Shown: positions 37,312 to 45,337 of the stretch, piece by piece
Numbering within the stretch: the first letter of the stretch is position 1
How the letters are laid out: each line of letters opens with the position of its first letter
Assembly: GCA_002364735.1 (NCBI GenBank)
Contig: DEZB01000050.1
Span: 1-64,000 of the forward strand
Length of the DNA: 64,000 bases
Source: Bacteroidales bacterium UBA3143
Lineage (GTDB): Bacteria; Bacteroidota; Bacteroidia; Bacteroidales; Dysgonomonadaceae
Direction: 5' to 3'
Translations under genes and position numbers: made by a program
Notes under the pieces: generated by a model
What the model saw: the letters and a program-made list of their open reading frames with translations, nothing else
Database searches by the model: none
Told to the model about the DNA's origin: nothing

Positions 37312-38799
37312 CTACTCTACAAATTTGTTGACAGCATCAACAAAAGCTTCTACGGATGCTGATACAATGTCTGTGTTAGCAGAGAATCCATAATACAAAC
37401 TTCCATTGTGCTCAACTTGCATGTGTACTTTACCTACATCGTCACTTCCACGATTAATGGCTTGTATGAGGAACTCTTCAATTATTATTTCTCTTCTAAT
37501 AATGTCTTTCACAGCTTTAATGGCTGCATCCACAGGACCGTTACCACTGGCAGTAGCTTCAAAGTGCTCTCCCGCAATGTCAAGACCAATGCTTGCCACA
37601 TTGCGTAAACCAATTCCACTGGTCACTTGCAAGTAATCTATTTTTATACGACTCTTCTTAGACTCTTGTCCTACCAACTTTAACACATCCTCATCTTTAA
37701 TGTCTTTTTTCTTGTCGGCAAGAATCAAAAACTTATCGTAAACAACGTCCAACTCTTCATTGTTTAATTTCACTCCTAACAAAGACAACCTACTATTTAA
37801 GGCTGCTCGACCACTGCGTGCAGTTAAGATGATTGAATTATCATCGATACCTACATCCTTGGGGCTAATGATTTCGTAAGTTTCCACATTTTTCAAAACC
37901 CCATCTTGATGAATTCCCGATGAGTGTGCAAAGGCGTTTCTACCCACAATCGCTTTATTGGGTTGTATGGGCATATTCATAAGACTTGAAACAAGTCTGC
38001 TGGTAGAATATATCTTTGAAGCATTTATATTTGTTTCATATCCTAAGTCTTTGTGGCTTTTTAGTGCCATCACCACTTCTTCAAGGGCAGAATTACCCGC
38101 ACGTTCACCAATTCCGTTGATGGTAACTTCCACTTGTCGTGCACCATTAATAACTCCCGAAATAGTGTTGGCGGTAGCCATTCCTAAGTCTTGATGGCAG
38201 TGTGTAGAAAGAATTGCATTTTTAAGATCAACGTTATCAATCAAATATTTTATTTTTGCGCCATATTCATGGGGAAAGCAATAACCAGTAGTGTCGGGAA
38301 TATTTATAACGGTAGCACCTGCATTAACTGCTGCTTGCACCACTCTGGCAAGGTATTCATTTTCGGTTCTTCCTGCGTCTTCAGCGTAAAACTCTACATC
38401 ATCCACAAAGTTGCGAGCATAAGTAACGGCTTTAATGGCACGTTCGATAATTTCTTCACGGTTGGATTTGAATTTATATTTGATGTGTGGGTCCGAAGTG
38501 CCAATACCAGTGTGAATGCGTTTGCGTTTGGCAAACTTTAGCGATTCAGCTGCCACTTCAATGTCCTTTTCTACAGCACGTGTCAGTGCACATATCACTG
38601 GCCATGTAACAGCTTTAGAAATTTCTACGATTGAATTGAAATCGCCCGGACTTGAAATAGGAAATCCCGCTTCAATAACATCTACACCAAGCATCTCTAA
38701 TGCTTTAGCGACTTCAATTTTCTCTATTGTATTTAATTGACATCCGGGAACTTGTTCTCCGTCACGCAACGTTGTATCAAAAACATAAATTCTTTCCAC
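37312..38799 (-). CDS. leuA: 2-isopropylmalate synthase
   Basis: A 495-residue enzyme that commits 2-ketoisovalerate and acetyl-CoA to leucine. Seen: DTTLRDGEQVPGCQLN at residues 8-23, the metal ligands HCHQDLG near 200, NGIGERAGN near 235, and a C-terminal allosteric domain (about 370-495) for leucine feedback. The start codon is GTG, preceded by AAGGA at a usable Shine-Dalgarno distance, unusual for this genome. It is the first structural gene after the attenuator. Confidence 0.94.
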   Translation of the reverse strand: MERIYVFDTTLRDGEQVPGCQLNTIEKIEVAKALEMLGVDVIEAGFPISSPGDFNSIVEISKAVTWPVICALTRAVEKDIEVAAESLKFAKRKRIHTGIGTSDPHIKYKFKSNREEIIERAIKAVTYARNFVDDVEFYAEDAGRTENEYLARVVQAAVNAGATVINIPDTTGYCFPHEYGAKIKYLIDNVDLKNAILSTHCHQDLGMATANTISGVINGARQVEVTINGIGERAGNSALEEVVMALKSHKDLGYETNINASKIYSTSRLVSSLMNMPIQPNKAIVGRNAFAHSSGIHQDGVLKNVETYEIISPKDVGIDDNSIILTARSGRAALNSRLSLLGVKLNNEELDVVYDKFLILADKKKDIKDEDVLKLVGQESKKSRIKIDYLQVTSGIGLRNVASIGLDIAGEHFEATASGNGPVDAAIKAVKDIIRREIIIEEFLIQAINRGSDDVGKVHMQVEHNGSLYYGFSANTDIVSASVEAFVDAVNKFVE

Positions 38800-38820
38800 T
38801 TTATTTCCTTTTTATAATTT

Positions 38821-38855
38821 AAATAAAAAACCTTCCCCACATGGTGAGAAAGGTT
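38821..38855 (-). terminator. Attenuator terminator upstream of leuA
   Basis: Minus-strand hairpin at 38855-38829: a 12-bp stem (AACCTTTCTCAC with GTGGGGAAGGTT, two G-U pairs) around a 3-nt loop, followed at once by TTTTTTATTT. It lies between the leader peptide and the leuA start, about 22 nt before the GTG. A terminator at this position in a biosynthetic leader is the hallmark of attenuation. Confidence 0.9.
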
Positions 38856-38905
38856 GTTGTAATATTATGCTTATCAGCTATACTTATATATATTCCTATC
38901 TCACC
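38843..38905 (-). promoter_or_regulatory. Antiterminator pairing of the leu leader
   Basis: GGTGAGA, spanning the end of the leader peptide ORF (minus strand 38905-38899), is exactly complementary to TCTCACC in the 5' arm of the terminator (38849-38843). Pairing these 7 bases would disrupt the terminator. A ribosome that reaches the leader stop codon would cover GGTGAGA and let the terminator form; a ribosome stalled on the upstream Leu/Val/Ile codons would leave it free. This is the classical geometry of ribosome-mediated attenuation. Confidence 0.8.
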
Positions 38906-38970
38906 TGCTGAGTAAATCCCAGAAGTAGAATAATAGAAATGACTAGTGTATGACTGAATTGTATGTTCAT
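38896..38970 (-). CDS. leu/ilv operon leader peptide (24 aa)
   Basis: A short ORF, ATG at 38970, TAG at 38896-38898. Residues 9-17 read LVISIILLL, that is eight branched-chain residues in nine, and Ile3 precedes them. Codons in the run are cta gtc att tct att att cta ctt ctg. The peptide ends GFTQQVR-stop, the last codons forming the 5' half of the antiterminator. Its only plausible role is to sense charged tRNA for Leu, Ile and Val by ribosome stalling and thereby control the terminator downstream. The peptide itself is probably inert. Confidence 0.85.
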   Translation of the reverse strand: MNIQFSHTLVISIILLLGFTQQVR

Positions 38971-39011
38971 CTGTTTTTAAATAATTTAGGCTGTAAACCT
39001 ATTTTGAATCA

Positions 39012-39042
39012 CAAAGAAAAAGTAAATAATCGATATAACAAA
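39012..39042 (-). promoter_or_regulatory. Candidate promoter of the leu-ilv operon
   Basis: On the minus strand, TTTG at 39042-39039, a 19-nt spacer, then TTTCTTTG at 39019-39012. This is one mismatch from the -33 TTTG / -7 TAnnTTTG pattern, with correct spacing. It would start transcription about 35 nt before the leader peptide ATG. Confidence 0.45.
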
Positions 39043-39165
39043 GCTTTTTGCTGTTTTTTTTCAATATTGATTGCAATTTGTTATCTATGTAGCTATAGAT
39101 AGAACAAATCAATAGTTAGTGCCTGGGGTTATCTTATAGATAAGTTTGTGAAATATTCTGAGGAC

Positions 39166-39183
39166 GAGGAGCTCCTGCTCCTC
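39166..39183. repeat. 18-bp dispersed repeat, copy 2
   Basis: GAGGAGCTCCTGCTCCTC, exact reverse complement of 32423-32440. It lies upstream of the leu promoter. Confidence 0.7.
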
Positions 39184-39440
39184 TGTTTTTCTTACTCCTT
39201 AAGCCTCACCCACCATCGTTTAATCAAGTTAAATGGGTTTGCGTTTTTTATCACAAAAAGTTGAGCCAATTAATGATCCTTTAATTGGGTGAAATGCCTC
39301 TACGCTATGATTTTTCACTATTTCTGAGCTATTAAAACTCACCTCCATTCAAACCCTTATCTATAACATTCTCACCCACACCGTTTATAATATTAGATCT
39401 TGCTTCTGATAAATCTCCGTCCATTGGGTTTGTCGAATAG

Positions 39441-39590
39441 CTATATGATTATTATATCAATAATAACAGTGACAATTTAGATGAAAATATAGCAATAAAT
39501 CCTTCTGAAATAAGAGCTGTTAATATAGAAAATAGAGCCCGAAAGATAGAAGGAATTCCTTTAAGAAAAACTTATGGAGGAAAAAACTGA
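39441..39590 (+). pseudogene. C-terminal fragment of an Rhs-type polymorphic toxin
   Basis: An open stretch without a start, translating to ...NPSEIRAVNIENRARK...PLRKTYGGKN and a stop at 39588. The pattern [NP]-x-E-x-x-A-V-x-x-E-N-x-x-R...P-L-R-x-x-Y-G is typical of the extreme C-terminus of Bacteroidota Rhs/RHS-repeat toxin proteins. Everything upstream is missing or out of frame. It is followed by a lipoprotein gene (candidate immunity) and then another Rhs piece. Confidence 0.6.
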
Positions 39591-39623
39591 TCATAAACTA
39601 TTAACATATCCACCTTATTACAA

Positions 39624-40015
39624 ATGAAAGCAAATATCATAACAATAATTTCTTTAATAATTATATCGTGTTTTTTTAGCTGTCAACAACAAATTAAAGC
39701 AAGAAAATGTAATCATGAAAAGTTTATTCATGAATATGTTGAAGAGAACTTTGAGTCTGAAACTTTTATTGCAGACTGTGACTATATTTTTTTGCTAATA
39801 TAGGCATAGACTCCATTATGATTACGGATAATATTTCTCTTTATGAAATATATAAGTCTCAATATATTGATAGATTTTCTGATTTTAAGATTTTCATATG
39901 TTCTGTTTATGATGATCATCTTTTATTAAATAAAAGAAATATAGATATCAACATCGGGAAAGTTAATAAATTGATATTCAAAAAAGACACTACAATTATA
40001 AATTTATTATCGTAG
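39624..40015 (+). pseudogene. Small lipoprotein, frameshifted (candidate immunity protein)
   Basis: The first frame starts at ATG 39624 with a lipoprotein signal (SCFFSC) and stops at 39801. A second frame continues from 39788 to the stop at 40013-40015. The two join smoothly if the run of seven T at 39787-39793 had eight, giving about 131 residues in all. So either a real single-base deletion or a sequencing error split one gene. Its place just after a toxin C-terminal fragment is where immunity genes usually sit. No family is recognised. Confidence 0.5.
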
Positions 40016-40179
40016 CTTACACCACAGGTGGTACTACAGTTAAAACAGATTACGTAGGCAACAAGGTTTACAAAAACGGTACATTGAGTATGATGCATAC
40101 CGAAGAAGGTTATATCACCTTTTCGGGAGCCACGCTCATCTATCATTGCTACCTGAAAGATCATCAGGGCAATAACTGA
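40015..40179 (+). pseudogene. Rhs core fragment
   Basis: The frame from 40015 translates with DYVGNKVYKNGTL...YHCYLKDHQGNN and ends in TGA at 40177. This is the conserved Rhs sequence normally followed by RVV (YLKDHLGNNRVV). Here the codon expected for Arg is TGA and the next two codons still encode V-V, so a CGA-to-TGA change is likely. Only this piece of the core remains. An Rhs core piece placed after a toxin tip and immunity gene resembles an orphan cassette junction. Confidence 0.6.
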
Positions 40180-40199
40180 GTTGTTTAGCGTAGGTCGCA

Positions 40200-41023
40200 C
40201 TATTTGCAATTCTTTAAATAATCGCTAATAGTTTCCCTGTCAAAACCTTTTTCAATAGCTTTATTGAAGCATTCGTAAGCTTCATTTGGCTTATTGAGTT
40301 TTAATAAAATCTCACCCTTTGTGACATATGTCCTTTCGTAGTCAGGATCTAAAATGATGGACTGTTCTACATCCCTCATTGCTTTATCGTAATCTTTGTT
40401 GTGCAAAAACAAATCTGCCCTATTATTATATATGGAAGCTACTTGCGGATGAGCTTCTATGGACATGTTGTAAAGTTGTAAGGCTTCATTTACTTTACCT
40501 TTATGTCTAAGTATGTTTGCTAAACTACTTAATGCTTTATAATTTGATGAATCAAATTTCAATATTGACTCTAAGTCGGATTGTGCACCTTCAATATCTC
40601 CAAGAAGTCTTTTAACTCCAGATCTTTCAATATAGTTTTGCTCATCGTTGGGTGCGATTTTAATTGCCTCAGAAAAATCTTTGATTGCTCCTTTATAATC
40701 TTGCATTAGCTTCTTCAACGTGCCTCTATTTTGAAGAAGCATAATTTTAGTTCTATCGAATTTAATCCCTTTACTATATGAATTTAGTGCATTTTTATAA
40801 TCACCATTTCTTCTCTGAATAGTACCAAGGTTATTATACAAGATGTAGTTCTTAGAATGATTTGGGAATTCCTTAATAGCTTGCTCCAGAAAAAACTCAG
40901 CTTTTTTATATCTTCGCGGTCTATACTTATTTCTGCTGAATCGATAAGGTCTGACCAATTCTGAGAAAATGTATTGAAGCAAAAACCTACAAATAAGAGC
41001 AAAAATAAAAGTTTAATTCTCAT
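40200..41023 (-). pseudogene. Tetratricopeptide-repeat protein, exported, with one-base frameshift
   Basis: The first frame (from ATG 41023) gives a signal peptide MRIKLLFLLLFVGF...FSQ and about 40 residues up to SIDREDIKK. The second frame carries on with AEFFLEQAIKEFPNH and at least six TPR units (for example NNLGTIQRRNGDYKNALNSY, NNRADLFLHNKDYDKAM) to residue ~274. The frames meet at an A6 run (40902-40907 on the plus strand), where a seventh A restores the reading. TPR proteins next to Rhs toxin genes are candidate immunity or accessory proteins (inference). A second frame error in the same 1.5 kb supports decay or low sequence quality here. Confidence 0.6.
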
Positions 41024-41319
41024 GTTTTTTATAGTTTAATTTGTTTTTGAAGTATGTTCCATAACATCATATTTACACGATAAATATAATACAATCGTAA
41101 ATCAAAAGTAAGTAACTTTCATGTATATCTGTTTGATATTGTTTTAATTATATACTTACAGACAAATACATAATATAAGCATAGCAAATGTAATAAGAAA
41201 CAATATTAGTTGCAATTGTTATTGCGTTTTTTGTTTTTAAGGTTTAATGAATACTCATTTTATTAGAATCTGTTAGCACCAATTTGTAGTTGTTACTTCA
41301 AACGCTAATAGAAGTCTCT

Positions 41320-41637
41320 GGCGATATGACAGGCAGGTATTCTAATCTTATAGAAAAGTATAGACACAAAAAAAGCAAACCCTATTAAAGCTCCTCTTTG
41401 CGGTATTGTAAGGTACTCGAACTCGTCTCGCCTGTGGCGAGATGACAGGCAGGTATTCTAATCTTATAGAAAAGTATAGACACAAAAAAAGCAACCCTAT
41501 TAAAGCTGCTCTTTGCGGTATTGTAAGGTACTCGAACCCGTCTCGCCTGTGGCGAGATGACAGGCAGGTATTCTAATCTTATAGAAAAGTATAGACACAA
41601 AAAAAGCAGCCCTATTAAAGCTGCTCTCTTGCGGTAT
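41320..41637. repeat. Tandem 115/116-bp repeats with tRNA-3'-end-like segments
   Basis: Three near-identical units begin around 41320, 41436 and 41551; the marker TGACAGGCAGG recurs at 41327, 41443 and 41558. Each contains ATTCTAATCTTATAGAAAAG, an AAAAAAAGCA...TTAAAGCTGCTC block that on the minus strand is a small hairpin followed by T7, and GCGGTAT. Units 1 and 2 go on with GTACTCGAACCCG (minus strand CGGGTTCGAGTAC, like a tRNA T-arm) and the hairpin TCTCGCC-TGT-GGCGAGA. Unit 3 breaks after GCGGTAT into different sequence with a variant T-arm-like GATTATGAACC. Confidence 0.85.
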
Positions 41638-41866
41638 GGACGGATTATGAACCTACCACTTAACGTCACTGAAAATCAGTTTTATATCTTTTCATTTTAT
41701 TGTGCTGTAGCAAAATTGTAGCAATAACTTGACTTATTAAAGAAGGCAACTTGAAGGCTTAATTGATGCTTTTACACATATCTCATATGGGTACAAAGTT
41801 ATAATTTTTTGAACTCTAACCAAATCTTTTGATAAATAATTACTTACCTACTTTTCTGCTACATAA

Positions 41867-41921
41867 GAGGTGCAAGGTGCAAGTACATATATATATATAT
41901 AGTACTTGCACCTTGCACCTC
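41867..41921. repeat. Perfect 20-bp palindrome with (AT)n centre
   Basis: GAGGTGCAAGGTGCAAGTAC at 41867-41886 and its exact complement at 41902-41921 flank a 15-bp alternating AT spacer. Each arm contains the direct repeat AGGTGCA AGGTGCA. No T-tract follows. Its position upstream of a regulator and primase/helicase suggests an origin, operator or recombination site. Confidence 0.9.
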
Positions 41922-42168
41922 GGTGATTTATGTCTTGCCTAAATTAACCGACTAAACTAAAATCATTTTTAGTGCTTTTTGAATTTTACAAACTTGATTT
42001 TATCCAACACATACTTATATCAATTCTAAATAACGATTAATTGTTTCAAAAACCTTGTATATAGCTACGTGTTATAGTTTTATGAATGAACCATTTATAA
42101 TGTTGATCTATCACTTTAATGATAGAAATAATAATATAATTATTAATTTTTCATGTTATACTATGAAA

Positions 42169-42205
42169 TTTTCATCAGGTGAAATATTTTTTCATGTGAT
42201 GAAAA
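42169..42205. promoter_or_regulatory. Operator-like inverted repeat before the XRE regulator
   Basis: TTTTCATC at 42169-42176 and GATGAAAA at 42198-42205 form an inverted pair, extended imperfectly inward (CATCAGGTGAAA versus TTTCATGTGATG). It ends 35 bp before the XRE gene start, where an autoregulatory site would be expected. Confidence 0.5.
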
Positions 42206-42239
42206 AGCACTTGTTATAATATGAGTTAACTTTATCGCT

Positions 42240-42596
42240 ATGGAAAAAGTAGGACATAAACTAAGAAACTTGAGGAAAGAACGCGGCTACTCCTTAGAGA
42301 ATGTCGAGGATGAGTTAAGAATCTCACCTCCTACTCTTTCCCGTATTGAAAACGATTATAAAGGAACTAAGTGGACAACTATAAACCAATTATGTGATTT
42401 TTACAATGTCCCTGTAAGTCAACTTTTACCCCCAGTTGAAAAAACATTAATTATTAAAGAAGAGTTACTTGAAGAGCTACTTAGGAAAATATATGAGGAT
42501 AAACTTGAAATTTTTTTTGAAAAAATACGTAAAGAACTAATATATGAATTTAGTCAAATAGTAATTGCCATTTTAAATAAATATCTCAAAATATAA
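42240..42596 (+). CDS. XRE-family transcriptional regulator
   Basis: A 118-residue protein with an N-terminal helix-turn-helix of the Cro/CI type (about residues 5-62): LRNLRKERGYSLENVEDELRISPPTLSRIEND. The C-terminal third is a charged helix (about 75-118) probably used for dimerisation. It is the first gene of a four-gene rightward module and follows an inverted repeat that may be its operator. A repressor of the mobile element's replication genes is the likeliest role. Confidence 0.85.
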   Translation: MEKVGHKLRNLRKERGYSLENVEDELRISPPTLSRIENDYKGTKWTTINQLCDFYNVPVSQLLPPVEKTLIIKEELLEELLRKIYEDKLEIFFEKIRKELIYEFSQIVIAILNKYLKI

Positions 42597-42601
42597 TATT
42601 T

Positions 42602-42982
42602 ATGGATACAATTAAAATAGAAAGTGAAGCTTACAAAAAACTGCTCTCTAAAATTGAGGGCATAGAACGCTATATTAAAAACACTTCTGCTTTGTTTGTA
42701 GATATTGAAGATACTCTTGAAATGACTACACGCGAAGTAATCGAAACGTTAGGAACATCGGAATCTACAGTGTATCGCTGGAGACAGGATCGATTAGTTC
42801 CTTACCGTTATGACGAATCAGGTAATGTACGTTTTCTGTTCAAAGACCTTTATCTAGCCATTAAATGCAGCAGAATATCTTTACAAGGCACAAACAAAAA
42901 AGATTTACTGATTAAACTGACTGAATTTAAAGATGATTTTGTTAGAAATAGTTTTTTAGAATCGTTGGATAGAAATGATTAA
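42602..42982 (+). CDS. Helix-turn-helix DNA-binding protein (excisionase/MerR-like)
   Basis: A 126-residue protein with a coiled N-terminus (about 1-40) and then a winged-HTH like that of excisionase and DNA-binding proteins of Bacteroidota mobile elements: MTTREVIETLGTSESTVYRWRQDRLVPYRYD...RFLFKDLYLAI (about 41-90). It follows the XRE gene by 5 bp and overlaps the primase gene start by 8 bp. Likely an element-encoded regulator, origin-binding protein or excision factor; which one cannot be told. Confidence 0.8.
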   Translation: MDTIKIESEAYKKLLSKIEGIERYIKNTSALFVDIEDTLEMTTREVIETLGTSESTVYRWRQDRLVPYRYDESGNVRFLFKDLYLAIKCSRISLQGTNKKDLLIKLTEFKDDFVRNSFLESLDRND

Positions 42983-45044
42983 CAAAGAAGATGTTCTTAG
43001 GGCAACTAGCAATGGATTGGATGTTTTTAAGTATTATATTCCTTTTGAGTTTCGTCTTGGCAAGAATTTTAAAAACCCATTTTACGAGGATACTGTTGCT
43101 TCGTGTAATGTTTATTTCGATCGACATAACAGTTGTTTCAAAATAAAAGACTTTGGGAATACTGATTATTCCGGTGATTGTTTTGCTTTTGTGGCAAAGC
43201 TCAATGAATTGGATGTGAAACAAAATTTTTTTCAGGTGCTTCAAATAATCAATCGTGATTTATCACTGCATCTGGAAAAAGGGAAAAAGAACAGATACAA
43301 TGCCAATGCAATCAAACCAAAAAAAGTAATTTCTTCCAAACACAAATCAATGGATATTAATCTCACTTCAAACACTTATTCTCCTCCCAAAGAAGAAAAA
43401 CAATTCACTATAAAAGAAAAGCCATTTTCAGAAGGGGAGTTACTTTATTGGAAGCAATATGGCATTGCAGAAAAGCTTTTAAAAAAGTTTGAGGTGAAGT
43501 CTCTGTATCAATATAATTCTCAAAACAACGAAAATAAAGCCTTCTCTATCACATCAACTCCACAAGAACCAATGTTTGGATATCAGAGAAACGGTTATAT
43601 AAAATTGTATCGACCTAATTCAAAAATACGTTTTATGTATGGCGGCCAGTTACCCGACAATTACTGTTTCGGTATGAAACAGTTGCCTAACAGAGGCGAT
43701 ATTTTGTTTCTTACAGGTGGCGAAAAAGATGTGATGAGTCTTACAGCACGTGGTTTTTACGCACTATGTTTTAACAGTGAAACATCAATGATACCGCCTG
43801 AAATTATCGAAGTACTTTCTCTACGTTTTAAACACATTATTTTGTTGTACGATGTAGATAAAGCAGGTATTGAAGCATCACTCAAACATCAGAAAATGCT
43901 TGCTCAATATTCTTTGAAACGTTTGGAATTACCGCTTTCGGGTAGTAAATCCGAGAAAGACATTTCCGATTATTTTAAACTTGGAAATGGTGATGACGAT
44001 TTGAAAAAGCTGATTCTTATTCTTCTGAAATCAATTTACCAAAACTCACTTGTTATGCTTAACTCTTGCGAAGTGGATTTTTCAAATCCGCCATTAATAT
44101 CCGAAAATATCGTGACAATCAACTCTGTCCCATTAGGTACACAAGGAAATATTCTGTGTGTTACAGGAGGTGAAGGTACAGGTAAAAGCAATTATGCAGG
44201 TGCAATTCTGGCAGGTACTTTATCTGTGGAAGATTATATTCCTGATACCCTTGGATTGGACATAGAACCCAATAAGTTGAATAAAGCGGTTCTTTTGTAT
44301 GACACTGAACAATCCGAAAATCAACTTTATAAAAATGTTGGTTCAATTTTAAGGCGTGCAAATGTAAAGGAAAAACCTGATTCGTTCAAAGCATTTTATC
44401 TAACAGCAATGAGCCGAAAAGAACGTCTGTTATCCATCCAAAACAGCATGGATTATTACTATCATCTTTTTAATGGCATTCATATTGTAGTGATTGATGG
44501 TATTGCAGATTTGATACGTAGTGCCAATGATGAGATTGAGAGTATTGCCATTGTAGAAGAACTGTATCGTTTAGCAGGAATTTATAGAACCTGTATTCTC
44601 TGTGTGCTCCATTTCGTGCCAAACAGTATTAAACTACGTGGGCACCTCGGCTCTGAGTTACAACGAAAATCGGCAGCCATACTTGCAATTGAAACAGACA
44701 CTAATCCCGCTATTTCAGTTGTGAAAGCACTAAAAGTACGTGACGGTAGTCCATTGGATGTACCCATCATGCAGTTTGCCTGGGATAAACAGAAAGCAAT
44801 GCATGTCTATTTGGGAGAAAAGACTCCTAAAGAAAAAAACAAACGCAAAGAAAATGAATTACTGGCAATGGCTAAAGATATTTTCAGTATAACAAAACAG
44901 ATTACTTACAATGATTTAGTATTGAGAATTGTCGATTATATGGACATCAGCGAGCGCACAGCAAAAAGCTATATCAAGTTTATGAGAGAACACAATATCA
45001 TTGTGAAAAACCCTCATAGTATTGACCATTTTATTATACCTTAA
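42975..45044 (+). CDS. TOPRIM primase / RecA-like helicase replication protein
   Basis: A 689-residue protein in three parts. The N-terminus (about 15-80), with NPFYEDTVASCNVYFDRH...KDFGNTDYSGDCFAFVAKL, resembles the CHC2-like domain of mobile-element primases. A TOPRIM domain follows: FLTGGEKDVMSL near 250 and LLYDVDKAGIEA near 292. Then a RepA/DnaB-like RecA fold has Walker A GGEGTGKSN near 398 and Walker B IVVIDGIADLI near 505. The C-terminus (about 610-689) looks like a winged helix. Such fused primase-helicases replicate plasmids, phage satellites and integrative elements. It overlaps the preceding gene by 8 bp. Confidence 0.85.
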   Translation: MINKEDVLRATSNGLDVFKYYIPFEFRLGKNFKNPFYEDTVASCNVYFDRHNSCFKIKDFGNTDYSGDCFAFVAKLNELDVKQNFFQVLQIINRDLSLHLEKGKKNRYNANAIKPKKVISSKHKSMDINLTSNTYSPPKEEKQFTIKEKPFSEGELLYWKQYGIAEKLLKKFEVKSLYQYNSQNNENKAFSITSTPQEPMFGYQRNGYIKLYRPNSKIRFMYGGQLPDNYCFGMKQLPNRGDILFLTGGEKDVMSLTARGFYALCFNSETSMIPPEIIEVLSLRFKHIILLYDVDKAGIEASLKHQKMLAQYSLKRLELPLSGSKSEKDISDYFKLGNGDDDLKKLILILLKSIYQNSLVMLNSCEVDFSNPPLISENIVTINSVPLGTQGNILCVTGGEGTGKSNYAGAILAGTLSVEDYIPDTLGLDIEPNKLNKAVLLYDTEQSENQLYKNVGSILRRANVKEKPDSFKAFYLTAMSRKERLLSIQNSMDYYYHLFNGIHIVVIDGIADLIRSANDEIESIAIVEELYRLAGIYRTCILCVLHFVPNSIKLRGHLGSELQRKSAAILAIETDTNPAISVVKALKVRDGSPLDVPIMQFAWDKQKAMHVYLGEKTPKEKNKRKENELLAMAKDIFSITKQITYNDLVLRIVDYMDISERTAKSYIKFMREHNIIVKNPHSIDHFIIP

Positions 45045-45058
45045 AATTAAAATAGAAT

Positions 45059-45337
45059 ATGTACAGAGATGAGATTGAAATACGCTTAGAACGCATTTCG
45101 GGGCAGGTAGAGGAGATTAAAGCAATGCTTGACAAGATGCTCCATGTACGTACTTGTTTGGATGGGGATGCCTTGTTAGACACACAGGATGTGGCAGATG
45201 TATTACGCATTACTCCTCGCACGGTGCAGCGTTATGTAAAAGCGGGAAAATTGAAATCGAAAAAGATTTTTGGAAATAGGATGTTTCTCAATAGTGAGGT
45301 ACTTCGGTTTATAAAAGAAGTGGATTATGAGAAATAA
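45059..45337 (+). CDS. Helix-turn-helix protein (excisionase-like)
   Basis: A 92-residue protein with an N-terminal coiled helix and a MerR/excisionase-type HTH: LLDTQDVADVLRITPRTVQRYVKAGKLKSKKIFGNRMFLNSEV (about 40-82). Proteins of this type accompany primases and integrases in Bacteroidota mobile elements. It lies 14 bp after the primase/helicase and ends the rightward module. No integrase or relaxase follows in the window. Confidence 0.82.
   Translation: MYRDEIEIRLERISGQVEEIKAMLDKMLHVRTCLDGDALLDTQDVADVLRITPRTVQRYVKAGKLKSKKIFGNRMFLNSEVLRFIKEVDYEK

Larger units (their letters stand above)
41024..42239. other. Non-coding boundary region with repeats and palindromes
   Basis: About 1.2 kb with no credible gene. 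It contains the 115-bp tandem repeats (41320-41637), an integrase-end-like TGTAGCAAAATTGTAGCA at 41705, the 20-bp palindrome at 41867-41921 and the operator-like repeat at 42169-42205. It looks like the left boundary of an integrated element. Confidence 0.5.

Noticed and set aside
39332..39424. 30-residue minus-strand ORF (MDGDLSEARSNIINGVGE...)
   Set aside because: It looks mildly protein-like but lies antisense to the decayed Rhs region, has no promoter or family support, and is too short to assert.
41320..41637. Complete tRNA gene
   Set aside because: Only the T-arm-like and acceptor-like 3' parts are seen; no D-arm or anticodon arm can be folded within the repeat unit.
41385..41669. 94-residue minus-strand ORF
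   Set aside because: Its repeated RIPACHLATGE-like segments are a by-product of the 115-bp tandem repeats.
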